In this document: positions 1 through 10,400 of the stretch, one piece after another | Position numbering within the stretch: the first letter of the stretch is position 1 | Layout of the letters: the number at the start of each line of letters is the position of its first letter | Origin: Pectinophora gossypiella | Taxonomy: Eukaryota > Arthropoda > Insecta > Lepidoptera > Gelechiidae | DNA length: 64,000 bases | Assembly: GCF_024362695.1 (NCBI RefSeq) | Contig: NW_026063249.1 | Location: 434,001 to 498,000 of the forward strand | Direction: 5' to 3' | Translations under genes and position numbers: made by a program | Notes under the pieces: generated by a model | What the model was told of the DNA's origin: nothing | Database searches by the model: none | The model's input: only the letters and a program-made list of their open reading frames with translations

Positions 1-348
1 TAAGTGTTTTCTGTACGTTCGTGTACATAACTAATAGTAACAGAATCAAAATTTTAGCACTGCTGGTACAATAGGTACAACCTATGCTATAAGTACCAGC
101 TATCTCCCATTGACACAATAATATCCATAACAGTTTGAGCGGAGTTCTAATACAAGATGCAATTACTATTATTTTAGAAGTCTGTTAGCTCCGGCTTTAT
201 GTTCTCCACTATTTTAATATATTTTCCGTGCTAGTTCGTGTGTATGTATGAGGGTGTGCGATGTGTGTGAGGGTGTTTTTTGTAATTGTAAGTTCTTTGG
301 TCTGCTCGTAATTGTTGGTATTGTATGAAAACACTTTGCTCATTTCAG

Positions 349-723
349 ATTTACACGCATACTTCCCTGTGGTATTAGTGGAACGTTTGAGTCATAATTT
401 CGAGACTGGCAGTCAGAATGGACGAGAGACTGGCAGTAGAGCCACGTCAGAGGGTAGTGGGGTTCACAGAACCTCAGGAGGCCGCGACCTCGCCAAAGGC
501 TGTGACGCGTCTTCAGGGCGAGAAGGAAAAAGAAGTACGACACACAACGACACTCGCGTACTAACTGCTAGATTGGAAGAACCCAATCATATTAAAGACG
601 ACGATACGAGCTCAATAGCTGGTTCTTTAAGTGAAAGTTCAAAGGGCAATCGAGAAGATGAGCGCCCAATGAAGTATTTCAAAGTAAATAACCAAAACAC
701 GACGGCGTTGCAAGCCACACCAG
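349..723 (+). CDS. Unrecognised host gene, exon with open frame (upstream of repeat exons)
   Basis: The stretch follows a pyrimidine-rich acceptor (catttcag) and ends at a strong donor (CAG|GTATGT). It is open in one frame and leaves one nucleotide of the next codon (phase 1). The peptide is acidic/basic and low in hydrophobics, with segments such as SSIAGSLSESSKGN and ERPMKYFKVNN; I recognise no domain. The next exon at 1737 continues the same phase without a stop, which is the main support. An ATG at 418 opens a different frame that stops near 562, so the true start and the frame of the first half are uncertain; earlier exons may lie outside the window. Exon structure is inference; the open frame and splice signals are seen. 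Confidence 0.45.
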
Positions 724-974
724 GTATGTAACTGCAAGCTTTTATATCATTAGCAAAAGTGTTCGTAATGTCGTTCTTGTTCATCAACAAGTAGATAGAG
801 AAAAGAACTTAAAGCTGTGCTTCTACTGGAGCGGTTTACGTTTACGGAGCGTGCGGAGCGTTCATATATCTTGCATTTTGTTTTTTAACAAAACCGCGCC
901 TGCTTCCGCGCATTTCTAATATAAAGAAATGGTACATTGAATAGAAAATTATACTTATTATTAAATTCTTTACT

Positions 975-1195
975 TCAAAATTCCACTTGATGTTAACTCG
1001 GAATGATGAGCTGAATCATTCCTCTCAGTATTCGTTACGATCTCACTTACACCCCTTACAAGTACATAAAGGTAGCCTTACAAATAGGTATGGGTGTTAG
1101 TGATACCGTAACAAATACTGAGGGGGATGATTCAGACCATGATTCTGAGTTTATATCGAGTGGAAATTCCTGTCGGAAAATTCATGAAAATATTT
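975..1195. repeat. Foldback repeat arms (palindromic MITE-like family), degenerate
   Basis: Two facing half-palindromes are present: a right arm ending in cgttacgatctcacttacacc, then a short spacer, then a left arm starting gtgttagtgataccgtaaca and running through the gattctgagt and gaaattcctgtcgg blocks. The same arms recur at about 4.5-6.1, 42.3-42.8, 45.2-45.6 and 47.2 kb. The copy lies in the intron between the first two exons of the repeat-protein gene. Confidence 0.7.
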
Positions 1196-1736
1196 AATGT
1201 TTTATTTTTTTTAAATTAATCTCAGTTTCATACATACGTTAACACAAGTGAGGCTAACACAGCAGTGTCGGAAACATTTTCATGTTCATATCTAAAAGCA
1301 CACGTGTATTACTATGAAAATGCCAAGTCGTTTGTCAGCGTGAGAATGACAGCGTGAGTCAGGTACCTTGGCCATGCGCCTGCGCCGACCTCGTCGCCAC
1401 TCGTTAACTTTGAATGACTGGTCGTGATGACTCATCTTCCGTCTACGCTTTTGGAGAAGAACATCCGCGCGAAATTTTACTCGGGAGTCGAGGCGACTAT
1501 TTTCATGTAATCGATATTTTAGTCGATTATAAACAACTGCGTCATAATGTTTGTTTATAGTTGACGCAATGTGGTTTATTTCGCTAGAGTGACGTAAAAA
1601 TAATAATTTTGCGTGGAATACTTCCGGGTACAAAAATTAAAGAATTAAATAATTACAAAATACTCACTACCGCTCCACGTAACTAATAATTGCGCCGCCG
1701 ATATTCTCATGTAATATATTTCTTTATTATTTTTAG

Positions 1737-1841
1737 CAACCCCATCCCGTGCACCGCCTTCACCGACGTCGAGTCAGGATGGCGAGTGCTTTAAACGTCG
1801 TGATTTACCAATAGGAGTCGCTAAATCGGATAAAAAGCCAG
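1737..1841 (+). CDS. Unrecognised host gene, 35-codon internal exon
   Basis: A 105-bp exon is bounded by an acceptor (ttatttttag|C) and a consensus donor (CCAG|GTAAGA). Both ends are phase 1, so it joins the exon ending at 723 and the exon starting at 2398 without breaking the frame. The peptide begins with a Pro/Ser-rich stretch (SRAPPSPTSSQDG) and continues ECFKRRDLPIGVAKSDKK. No domain is recognised. The symmetrical phase would allow it to be skipped. The first intron of about 1.0 kb holds foldback repeat arms; the second of about 0.56 kb holds a SINE fragment and otherwise nothing I can name. Confidence 0.5.
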
Positions 1842-2034
1842 GTAAGATAGTTTTTGGTGCATTAAAGTGATTTTTGTATTGTAAAAAACAATACAGGTGT
1901 CAAATGTACAAATTACATGTGTATGTTTTCTATCACAAATACTTCTTGCCTGAGTTTCGGGAGATGCGTTATAATGCTTACAAATACAGGATGTTAGTGA
2001 CCTAGGGATTAGAGCCCCAAACTAGGGATAAGAA

Positions 2035-2095
2035 AGTAATTTTTGTCATTTTTCCCTACCGGGATTCTAACCCGGGACCTCCGGATTGTGTTTAA
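2035..2095 (-). repeat. tRNA-derived SINE fragment, minus strand
   Basis: Read on the minus strand it contains a B-box-like block (the complement of gggattctaacccgggacct) followed by the complement of gtcatttttcc, as in the longer SINE copies at 41811-42133 (+) and 43825-44150 (-). The A-box side is missing, so it is a truncated copy in an intron. Confidence 0.6.
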
Positions 2096-2397
2096 AGTTT
2101 ATTATAGAGAAATCATCAACAAGCATGTTTGGCTGAATGAAGTCGTAAGTGTTAGTTCGAGAAACCATATTTAAACTTACTTTCGAACGCTGTGAAGTAT
2201 AGATAGTATACTTTAGTAGACAGTCAATATGTTTATGTTGTTTGGAAAATTTGGTAGGTATAAGTAGTATAATTACGAGTATAACCATAGACTTAGTAGC
2301 GCGAGTCTCTATAAGTTTTAGATTTCTAGATATATTTTTTTAAATTTGTTTGTTGTGTTTATTTTTTTAAATGTTATAGAAGGTTGATTCTTTGCAG

Positions 2398-4205
2398 GAA
2401 CCATCCGTACACGGCGCGCCCCGTGGCCTGAGCCGTTGTTCACCTCGTCGCCCAACCCGTCGCCGGCACTGTCGCCCTCCTCGTCGGCCAACTCGCCGCC
2501 GGCCCCGTCTCCCGTTTGTTCGCCCGACCCATCGCACTACCTACGGCCGGCCGTGTCGCCTGCCCCGTCACTCGGACCATGGTCGGTTCCGTCTCCTACC
2601 CCGTCACTCGGATCATGGTCGGCTCCGTCGCCTACCCGGTCACTCGGAGAATGGCCGGCCCCGTCTCCCGTCCATTCGCCCAAGTCGACGCCCGCCCCGT
2701 CAGCCAACTCGTCGCTGACCCTGCCACCGATCCGGTGTCCCGTGCCGGCACCCAACCGGTCGCCAAGGCCGGCCCTGTCGCCTACCCCGTCACTCGAACC
2801 ATGGTCGGTTCCGTCTCCTACCCCGTCACTCGGACGATGGTCGGCTCCGTCTCGTACCCTGGCACTCGAGCCATGGCCGGCTCCGTCGCGTACCCGGTCA
2901 CTCGGAGAATGGCCGGCCCCGTCTCCCGTGCCGGCACCCTACCGGTCGCCATGGCCGGCCCTGTCGCCTTCCCCGTCACTCGAACCATCGTCGGTTCCGT
3001 CTCTTACCCCGTCACTCGGACCATGGCCGGCTCCGTCGCGTACCCGGTCACTCGGAGAATGGCCGGCCCCGTCTCCCGTGCCGGCACCCTACCGGTCGCC
3101 ATGGCCGGCCCTGTCGCCTACCCCGTCACTCGAACCATCGTCGGTTCTGTCTCCTACCCCGTCACTCGGACCATGGCCGGCTCCGTCGCGTACCCGGTCA
3201 CTCGGAGAATGGCCGGCCCCGTCTCCCGTGCCGGCACCCTACCGGTCGCCATGGCCGGCCCTGTCGCCTTCCCCGTCACTCGAACCATCGTCGGTTCCGT
3301 CTTCTACCCCGTCACTCGGACCATGTCCGGCTCCGTCGCCTACCCGGTCACTCGGAGAATGGCCGGCCCCGTCTCCCGTGCCGGCACCCTACCGGTCGCC
3401 ATGGCCGGCCCTGTCGCCTTCCCCGTCACTCGAACCATCGTCGGTTCCGTCTCCTACCCCGTCACTCGGACCATGGCCGGCTCCGTCGCCTACCCGGTCA
3501 CTCGGAGAATGGCCGGCCCCGTCTCCCGTGCCGGCACCCTACCGGTCGCCATGGCCGGCCCTGTCGCCTACCCCGTCACTCGAACCATCGTCGGTTCCGT
3601 CTCCTACCCCGTCACTCGGACCATGGCCGGCTCCGTCGCGTACCCGGTCACTCGGAGAATGGCCGGCCCCGTCTCCCGTGCCGGCACCCTACCGGTCGCC
3701 ATTGCCGGCCCTGTCGCCTTCCCCGTCACTCGAACCATCGTCGGTTCCGTCTCCTACCCCGTCACTCGGACCATGGCCGGCTCCGTCGCCTACCCGGTCA
3801 CTCGGAGAATGGCCGGCCCCGTCTCCCGTGCCGGCACCCTACCGGTCGCCATGGCCGGCCCTGTCGCCTACCCCGTCACTCGAACCATCGTCGGTTCCGT
3901 CTCCTACCCCGTCACTCGGACCATGGCCGGCTCCGTCGCGTACCCGGTCACTCGGAGAATGGCCGGCCCCGTCTCCCGTGCCGGCACCCTACCGGTCGCC
4001 ATGGCCGGCCCTGTCGCCTACCCCGTCACTCGAACCATGGTCGGTTCCGTCTCCTACCCCGTCACTCGGACCATGGCCGGCTCCGTCGCCTACCCGGTCA
4101 CTCGGAGAATGGCCGGCCCCGTCTCCCGTTCATTCGCTCAACAATAGCCGTCGCCTAACTCGTCGCTCAACTCGTCGCCGTCTGAGTACTACTAAACATC
4201 CGTAA
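2398..4205 (+). CDS. Unrecognised host gene, repeat-rich C-terminal exon (Pro/Ser/Trp-rich)
   Basis: After the acceptor ttctttgcag the phase-1 frame runs to a TAA at 4203-4205. From about residue 10 the protein is Pro/Ser-rich. It then becomes a tandem repeat of a 50-residue unit made of three 12-residue modules (of the type PSLGPWPAPSRT) and one 14-residue module (PAPYRSPWPALSPT). There are about eight full units plus degenerate ones at the front. Differences among units are conservative in this frame (Thr/Ser, Trp/Ser, Arg/Pro). A second forward frame is also open throughout (2516-4147), so frame choice rests on the exon phases. The protein could be secreted, structural or a low-complexity nuclear protein; no signal peptide is visible here. 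A weak donor at 4202 (gtaaat) could join a further exon after the tandem acceptors at 4306/4309 and change the last residues. Confidence 0.5.
2560..4130. repeat. 150-bp tandem repeat (50-codon minisatellite) inside a coding exon
   Basis: The block starting accggtcgccatggccggcc recurs at 2941, 3091, 3241, 3391, 3541, 3691, 3841 and 3991, a spacing of exactly 150 bp. Each unit contains 36-bp subrepeats of the form cactcggaccatggccgg. Units alternate between small variants (cctacc/ccttcc, tcgcgtacc/tcgcctacc, catcgtcgg/catggtcgg), which suggests unequal exchange or conversion. Earlier copies from about 2560 are more divergent. Confidence 0.95.
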
Positions 4206-4424
4206 ATAGGTAATGTTAATTTCTATTCAATTAAATACTCGCACAAAATTGATTGCGCTACCTGTTTTAATAAAGGATATTTATTTACTGTTTTTAAATA
4301 TTATAGCAGATGTTGCCGAATCCGCTGGCGTGAAGGCAAACTACTAACAAACCCAACACTAAACTAAAAGCCAAGATAGGCGAAGCGCAAGTGCCATGAT
4401 CACGGGACGACGAAACAATGTACG

Positions 4425-5030
4425 TATAGAAATACATAATTACTGAAAATTTCAGCTGTGGAGCTGTTGCGTTTTTTGAGATACAGTTGATGTTTCTTAC
4501 TAAAGGTAGGAGAAATAAAAGGTTTCGAAGGAGCGGCGAGTGGTAATTTTATGTAGGGTATTAATGACATTGTAACGAATATACTAAGGGGATGACTCAG
4601 ACTATGATTCTGAGTTAATATCAAGTGGAATTTTCCGTCGCAAAATTCATGATGATTTTTTAGACTTTTTTGATAATTTTCAATTCTATACTTTTGCGAT
4701 GGAAAATTCTACTTGATATTAATCAGAGTAATCAACTGAATCACCCCTCTCACTATTTGTTACGATGTCACCTTACACCCCATACAAATAAATACAGGTA
4801 GCCATACAAGTACGTACGGGTGTTAGTGACACCATAACCAATACTGAAGGGGATGCTTCAGACCATGATTCCGAGTCGATATCAAGTGGAATTACCTGTT
4901 GAAAAAGTCATGAAAATTTTCTTCTGTACTTTTGCGACGGAAATTTCCACTTGATATCAACTCAGAATCATGGTCTGAATCATCCCTCGAAGTTTTCGTT
5001 ACGATGTCACTAACACTCCGTATACATTAA
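4425..5030. repeat. Duplicated block, copy 1, containing two foldback palindromes
   Basis: The block starts with a roughly 130-bp leader (tgaaaatttcagctgtggag and following). Two palindromic units follow (about 4555-4790 and 4817-5025), whose arms read gacattgtaacgaat...gattctgagttaatatcaagtggaattttcc and its complement. The same leader plus palindromes recur at 5562-6125. The apparent short ORF on the minus strand here is an artefact of the repeat. Confidence 0.75.
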
Positions 5031-5078
5031 TTAGCTCTGTATATTGTAATTATTTCCATCTCTGTTATCATGTATCAG

Positions 5079-5318
5079 TCAGTATCTATCTAATCTTACT
5101 GACGCCTTATGAGTCGCATTTTTAGGTGTGGATTGGCTTGCTGGTGGTGATGTGTCTAAGTTACCACGCGTCAAAGTGCTCGGCTTTCTGTTTTCGATTT
5201 GAGATTTTTTTTCTTCAATCTTCTTTAATTCCGATGATTCTAGCACTATTTTTTGATCCATAGGTGCTAAGTCCTTCTGAATTCGTTTTTCAATAGCTTC
5301 TAAGGTCACTTTTGCCAT
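5079..5318 (-). CDS. Small unrecognised ORF (79 aa), predicted coiled coil
   Basis: An ATG-initiated frame on the minus strand encodes a charged, helix-prone peptide: MAKVTLEAIEKRIQKD, then a Lys/Glu-rich stretch (ELKKIEEKKSQIENRK), then a Ser/Thr/Pro-rich end. It sits between the two copies of a duplicated repeat block and is absent from the second copy. That suggests a fragment of a transposon ORF1/gag-like protein or a chance ORF. I recognise no family. Nothing in the flanks proves expression. Confidence 0.3.
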   Translation of the reverse strand: MAKVTLEAIEKRIQKDLAPMDQKIVLESSELKKIEEKKSQIENRKPSTLTRGNLDTSPPASQSTPKNATHKASVRLDRY

Positions 5319-5407
5319 ATTGACTTAAATATTGAATATTAATAAGACACGCACGAACACTTCGCGCGCGCACATTGTCTGATTCTTAATAATAATCTGG
5401 ATTTAAT

Positions 5408-6315
5408 GTGGATAAGTATAAGTAGATTATAATAGACTTCGATGATTAATGAGATTTCAATACATTATAATTCATATTGTAAGTGTACTTAAGAAATTAT
5501 TTTTTTACTTATTAACACAGATCATCTGGCATTGGAGTGGAGTAGGTAGAAAGTTCAAACAATGTAGAAATGCATAATTAGTGAATATTTCAGCTGTGGA
5601 GCTGTTGCGTTTTTTGAGATACAGTTGATGTTTCTTACTAAAAGTAGGAGAAATAAAAGGTTTCGAAGGAGCGGCGAGTGGTAATTTTATGTAGGGTATT
5701 AATGACATTGTAACGAATATACTAAGGGACTATAATTCTGAGTTAATATCAAGTGGAATTTTCCGTCGCAAAATTCATTATGATTTTTTAGACTTTTTTG
5801 ATAATTTTCAATTCTATACTTTTGCGATGGAAAATTCCACTTGATATAATCAGTGTAATCAACTGAATCACCCCTCTCAGTATCTGTTACGATGTCTCCT
5901 TACACCCCATACAAATAAATACAGGTAGCCATACAAGTACAGGTAGGGTGTTAGTGACACCATAACAGATACTGAAGAGGATGATTCAGACCATGATTCT
6001 GAGTCGATATCAAGTGGAATTACCTGTTGTAAAAGTCATGAAAATTTTAGTATTTTTTCAGTTCTGTACTTTTGCGACGGATAATTCCACTTGATATCAA
6101 CTCTGAGTCATCCCTCAAAGTTTTCGTTACTTAATAATGTTACATAGTTGAATTGGGATTGCCTGTAATGACTATGTAAATTGTGTATAAATAAATAAAT
6201 AAATATGGATAAGTATACGACTTCGATGATTATGAGATTGCAATACATTACAATTCATTTTGTAAGTGTACTAATTTATTTTTTTATTATTAACACAGAT
6301 CATCTGGCAATGTTG
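5408..6315. repeat. Duplicated block, copy 2 (foldback palindromes plus flanking segment)
   Basis: 5562-6125 repeats the content of 4425-5030, with its leader and two foldback units (about 5695-5915 and 5950-6130). The segment 5408-5535 (ggataagtataa... to acacagatcatctggca) recurs at 6204-6315. The order is therefore A, ORF, B, A', B', a tandem duplication in which the second copy lost or never had the 79-aa ORF segment. Confidence 0.7.
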
Positions 6316-7284
6316 ATCTGATTGATTTTTTAAATAATTGTAATAAATAAATAAACCGTATTAAGTATGTACTTAGATGTTCTTTCATTTCTTATCACGT
6401 AGATGCATACCCCAAAAGGACAAAGGTAGTCATGTCTCTTTTCCTGGCCCTGGCAACATGACGGACAGGGATTCTGACTACACAGAAAAATGGCGAAATT
6501 TTTTCGCCAAATATCAGAAATTTGTCGGTCTGCCGTTTCAAAGTTATAAGCATTTTTTGGTGGCAGTGCCCCGATAAGGCTTTCCTTAGCATCACTGTTT
6601 TGTTATAGCACCTAGGGAGGATCTGATTTCACTAACAAAGATTTTTTGTGACAGCGCCTACGAAATCCTTATTCTAGGACCTCTTTTTTTGTATCTCGAT
6701 AACTACAGCAGGTAGCGAAGATCTGATTTCTCAGTAATGTTAGCATTGATTAAATTCTAGGTACTGCTTTATTTTTATCAGATTTTTTTGTTATTATATA
6801 GTTTTAAGAGGTATTTAAATTAAAAACTAGTCAGATTAAAAGACAACTTTATTTACCAAATCACAAGTCTGTTGGTTGACTGCAGTAATGATAGACAAAA
6901 TAAATATCAGTTTGTACCCGTTACTTTCACAATATCCCGAGCAAAAAGATTACGTGATAACCTACAAGCTTTATTATAATACTTATTTAAAATGGTGACT
7001 TTTAATCAAACAAGTGAACCAATAGGCAAAGTTTATGAGATGAAAACTATATTTGTTAATTGTCTTGCTTACTTAAAAGTCACCAGTGAAGGAATGTATT
7101 TCCTCAAAGGACATTCAGTTCCCTAAAAAGTTTGACTCTTTTAAAGTCCTGTTGATTTAAAGGAGAGAGTCCTGTAGGTTTAAAATTACAATCAGTGGAC
7201 CACTTATATGTATATACTTATAACTTGACTTAGCATTAGAACCCAACTTTTTTAATTAGTAAATTAATCACGTTACGATGAATA
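6316..7284. other. No gene recognised
   Basis: AT-rich sequence with scattered stops in all frames. Short ORFs at 6377-6595 on the two strands overlap each other and match nothing I know. I see no repeat family named elsewhere in the window and no 5' LTR for the Copia element that follows. Confidence 0.5.
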
Positions 7285-7286
7285 TT

Positions 7287-7410
7287 GGACATTCTGCGAA
7301 TTGGACAATTTGCGAACTGGACATTTTGCGAATTGGACCATTTGCGAACTGGACATTCTGCGAATTGGACGTTTTGCGAACTGGACATTTTGCGAATTGG
7401 ACATTCTGCG
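7287..7410. repeat. 16-bp tandem repeat abutting the truncated Copia 5' end
   Basis: About eight copies of a 16-bp unit, ggacattctgcgaatt / ggacattttgcgaact with point variants. The array ends exactly where Copia coding similarity begins (7411). The ORF running through it is a by-product of the repeat. Confidence 0.9.
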
Positions 7411-7415
7411 CCTAA

Positions 7416-10400
7416 ACGGTATCAAGACGGCAAACACCACCAATCTGCAAACATTGTGGCAAAGTTGGTCATATTAAGCCGAAATGTTATAAGTTGAAGA
7501 AAGAAAAATTCATGAAGAAGAAGGAAATTCAGCAGCAGCCTACTGCATTCTTCGCTCAGAATAGTACTGAAGTTTACATTGATAGTGGATCATCTAATCA
7601 CATGTGTAACAATAAGGACTTATTATTCAACACAAGAGAAACACATGTGCAACATATTTCTGTGGCTAATAGCCAGCAGATGATAAGTACGTGCATTGGT
7701 GACATGAACATTATTATAAACAAACAGGTAAAAACCTTTAAAGATGTTATGTTTGTCCCTAATTTGTCTGCAAATCTCTTATCAGTCTCTAAATTATGTC
7801 AGTATGGTTACAAAGTACAATTTAATAATGAAGGTTGTTTTTTATATGATAATGGTTGTAAAACTTTTGGCAATAATTATTTGGTTAAATTAGCTTGCAC
7901 TAATGGCATTTATAAATTGGAAGGTTGTGTATGTGATGGTAACTTACTCAATAGGAAGCACTCTTTGCTCCTGCAAAATAGGCAAGACTCACAGAGTGCT
8001 GTAGTTGCTGCCAGTGCCTTATCCAATGCGGATGTTTGGCATCAACGGCTTGGCCACTTAAACATGACAGGTATGTGTAGGTTAAGATTGCATGTGTGTG
8101 GTGTCGTATTTCAGGAAGAAGCACACCAGTGTGAAGCATGCCTGAAGGGGAAGCTCACGGCCGAACCTTTCCCTTTGGCAAGCTCAAGCAAGACTACAGG
8201 ACCACTACAGCTCATACACAGTGACGTGTGTGGACCGATGCCGGAGGCTAGCTGGGGTGGAGCTAGATACCTAGTCACATTCACTGATGACTTCACGAGG
8301 AAAAGCTTCGGATACCTAATGAAGAATAAGAATCAGGTATTTGATTGTTTTGTTATTTTTAAAGCCTTAGTTGAAAAACAGCTTAATTTGCCTATTAAAT
8401 GCCTGCGAACTGACAATGGTGGTGAATATTGTAATGAAAAATTCTCTCAATTTTTGCAACGAGAGGGTATTATTCACCAGACTACTGTTCCTTATTCACC
8501 TGCTCAAAATGGCATCTCTGAGCGTCTTAATAGAACACTCTTTGAGAAAGTCCGTTGCATGTTACAGCATTGTGGTCTCGGAAAGCGTTTTTGGGGAGAA
8601 GCTGTCATGACAGCTTTGTATTTAAAAAATAGGTCTCCCACAGCTGCTTTGTCCGGACAAATACCAGAGGAAATTTGGTCTGGATTGAAAATAGATCTCA
8701 GCCACCTCAGGGTTTTTGGCTGTACTGCTTTTTCGCTCGTACCTGAGCATAAACGTGACAAGCTAGACGCTAAGGGGAAGGAATATATATTTGTGGGATA
8801 TAGCAATACTTCTAAAGGTTATCGTCTAGCTGATCCCTTATGTCCTACTAAAGTCATCATTTCGCGTAACGTGGCATTTATTGAAAATAAGTTTTATAAA
8901 ACCAATTTGAAACCTTCTGAAACGAACGAACGAGAGGAAATTAATTTTTATAATTTTGACTGTGATATGAAACAGTACTGTGATACAAATATGAATGAAT
9001 CTAATAATATAATAAATGGATTAAATAATAATGAATTGAAGATGAATAATAATGAAAATATAATTAATAGTGGTTCCATATCAATTTCAGACGGAGAATA
9101 CTGTACGGGGAGTGAGGATGAGTCCTGTTCCACTGAATCGTCTGCAGGCGACATGGGCTTCGAGCCTTTGAGTCAGCCGCGCGAGACTTCTAATGTGGAG
9201 GTAGCCGCGACTAGTCCAGTGACCGTCGCTTCGCACTCTGGACGTCCTACTCGCTCTACTCGGAATGTACACCCTATTAGATACCATGACTATGATATGA
9301 GTCTTTTAGTTAGAGGGAATCCTCTTATCGACGAACCACTTTCATATGAAGAGGCTATAAGCTCTTCTTGCAGTGCAGAGTGGAAGAACGCCATGAAATG
9401 TGAGTACGACGCCCTTGTTAATAACAATGTATGGGAATTGGTAGATAGACCTATTAATAAAAATGTTGTTAAGTGCAAGTGGGTTTATAAAGTAAAATTC
9501 GATGCTTCAGGTAAATTTGATCGTCTTAAAGCACGTCTTGTTGCCAAGGGTTTTACACAACGTGAAGGAATAGATTATAATGAAACTTTTTCACCTGTTG
9601 TACGTCACTCCACTATGCGAATACTGTTTTCTATCGCTAATCAATATGATTTAAACATAGATCATTTGGATATTGCTACAGCATTCTTAAATGGCGATCT
9701 AAATGAAGTAATTTACATGGAACAACCAGTAGGTTTTTGTGATAAATATCTTAACAAGGTTTGTTTACTAAAGAAAAGTATTTATGGCCTTAAACAGGCA
9801 AGCAGAATGTGGAATTGTAAAATACACAATCTACTTTGTAAACATGATTTTATTCAGTCAAAGTGTGAACCTTGTGTTTATTTTAAATGTACTGATAATG
9901 ATCTGGATATCATAGCTTTATATGTGGATGACTTTTATGTATTTTACAGTTCTAACAGCTCTAATAAAAATAAGTTGGTTTTTGTTCTTGAAAAAGAATT
10001 TAATGTAAAGAATTTAGGAACACTTCAGAGCTGTCTAGGTATGAATATCACTAGGGATAAAGTTAAGGGCATTTTAAAACTTGACCAAAGTGAATATATT
10101 CGTAAATTGCTTGCACGATTTGGTATGGTAAATTGTAAGGCCGTGTCTACACCCATGGAGGTTAACTGTAAGCTGTTAAAGTCTGAAAAAGATATCAGTT
10201 TACAGGATGACATTTATAACTATCGTCAGCTACTTGGCTGCCTGATGTATCTGTCCGTATGTACACGTCCAGATATATCATTTGCGTGTAGCCAGCTGAG
10301 CCAGTTTAATAACTGTTTCGATAGAACTCATTGGTTAGCAGCTAAGCGTATACTGCGTTACTTAGCAGGTACAATTCATTACTCTTTATGTTTCCATAAA

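Noticed and set aside
418..564. Alternative 48-codon ORF from the ATG at 418 as the true start of the repeat gene
   Set aside because: It stops before the donor at 723 and would need a frameshift or small intron to join; kept only as an uncertainty about the true start.
2516..4147. 543-codon ORF in a second forward frame over the 150-bp repeat
   Set aside because: It is open because the repeat period is a multiple of three and lacks stops; exon phases from 723 and 1841 lead into the other frame.
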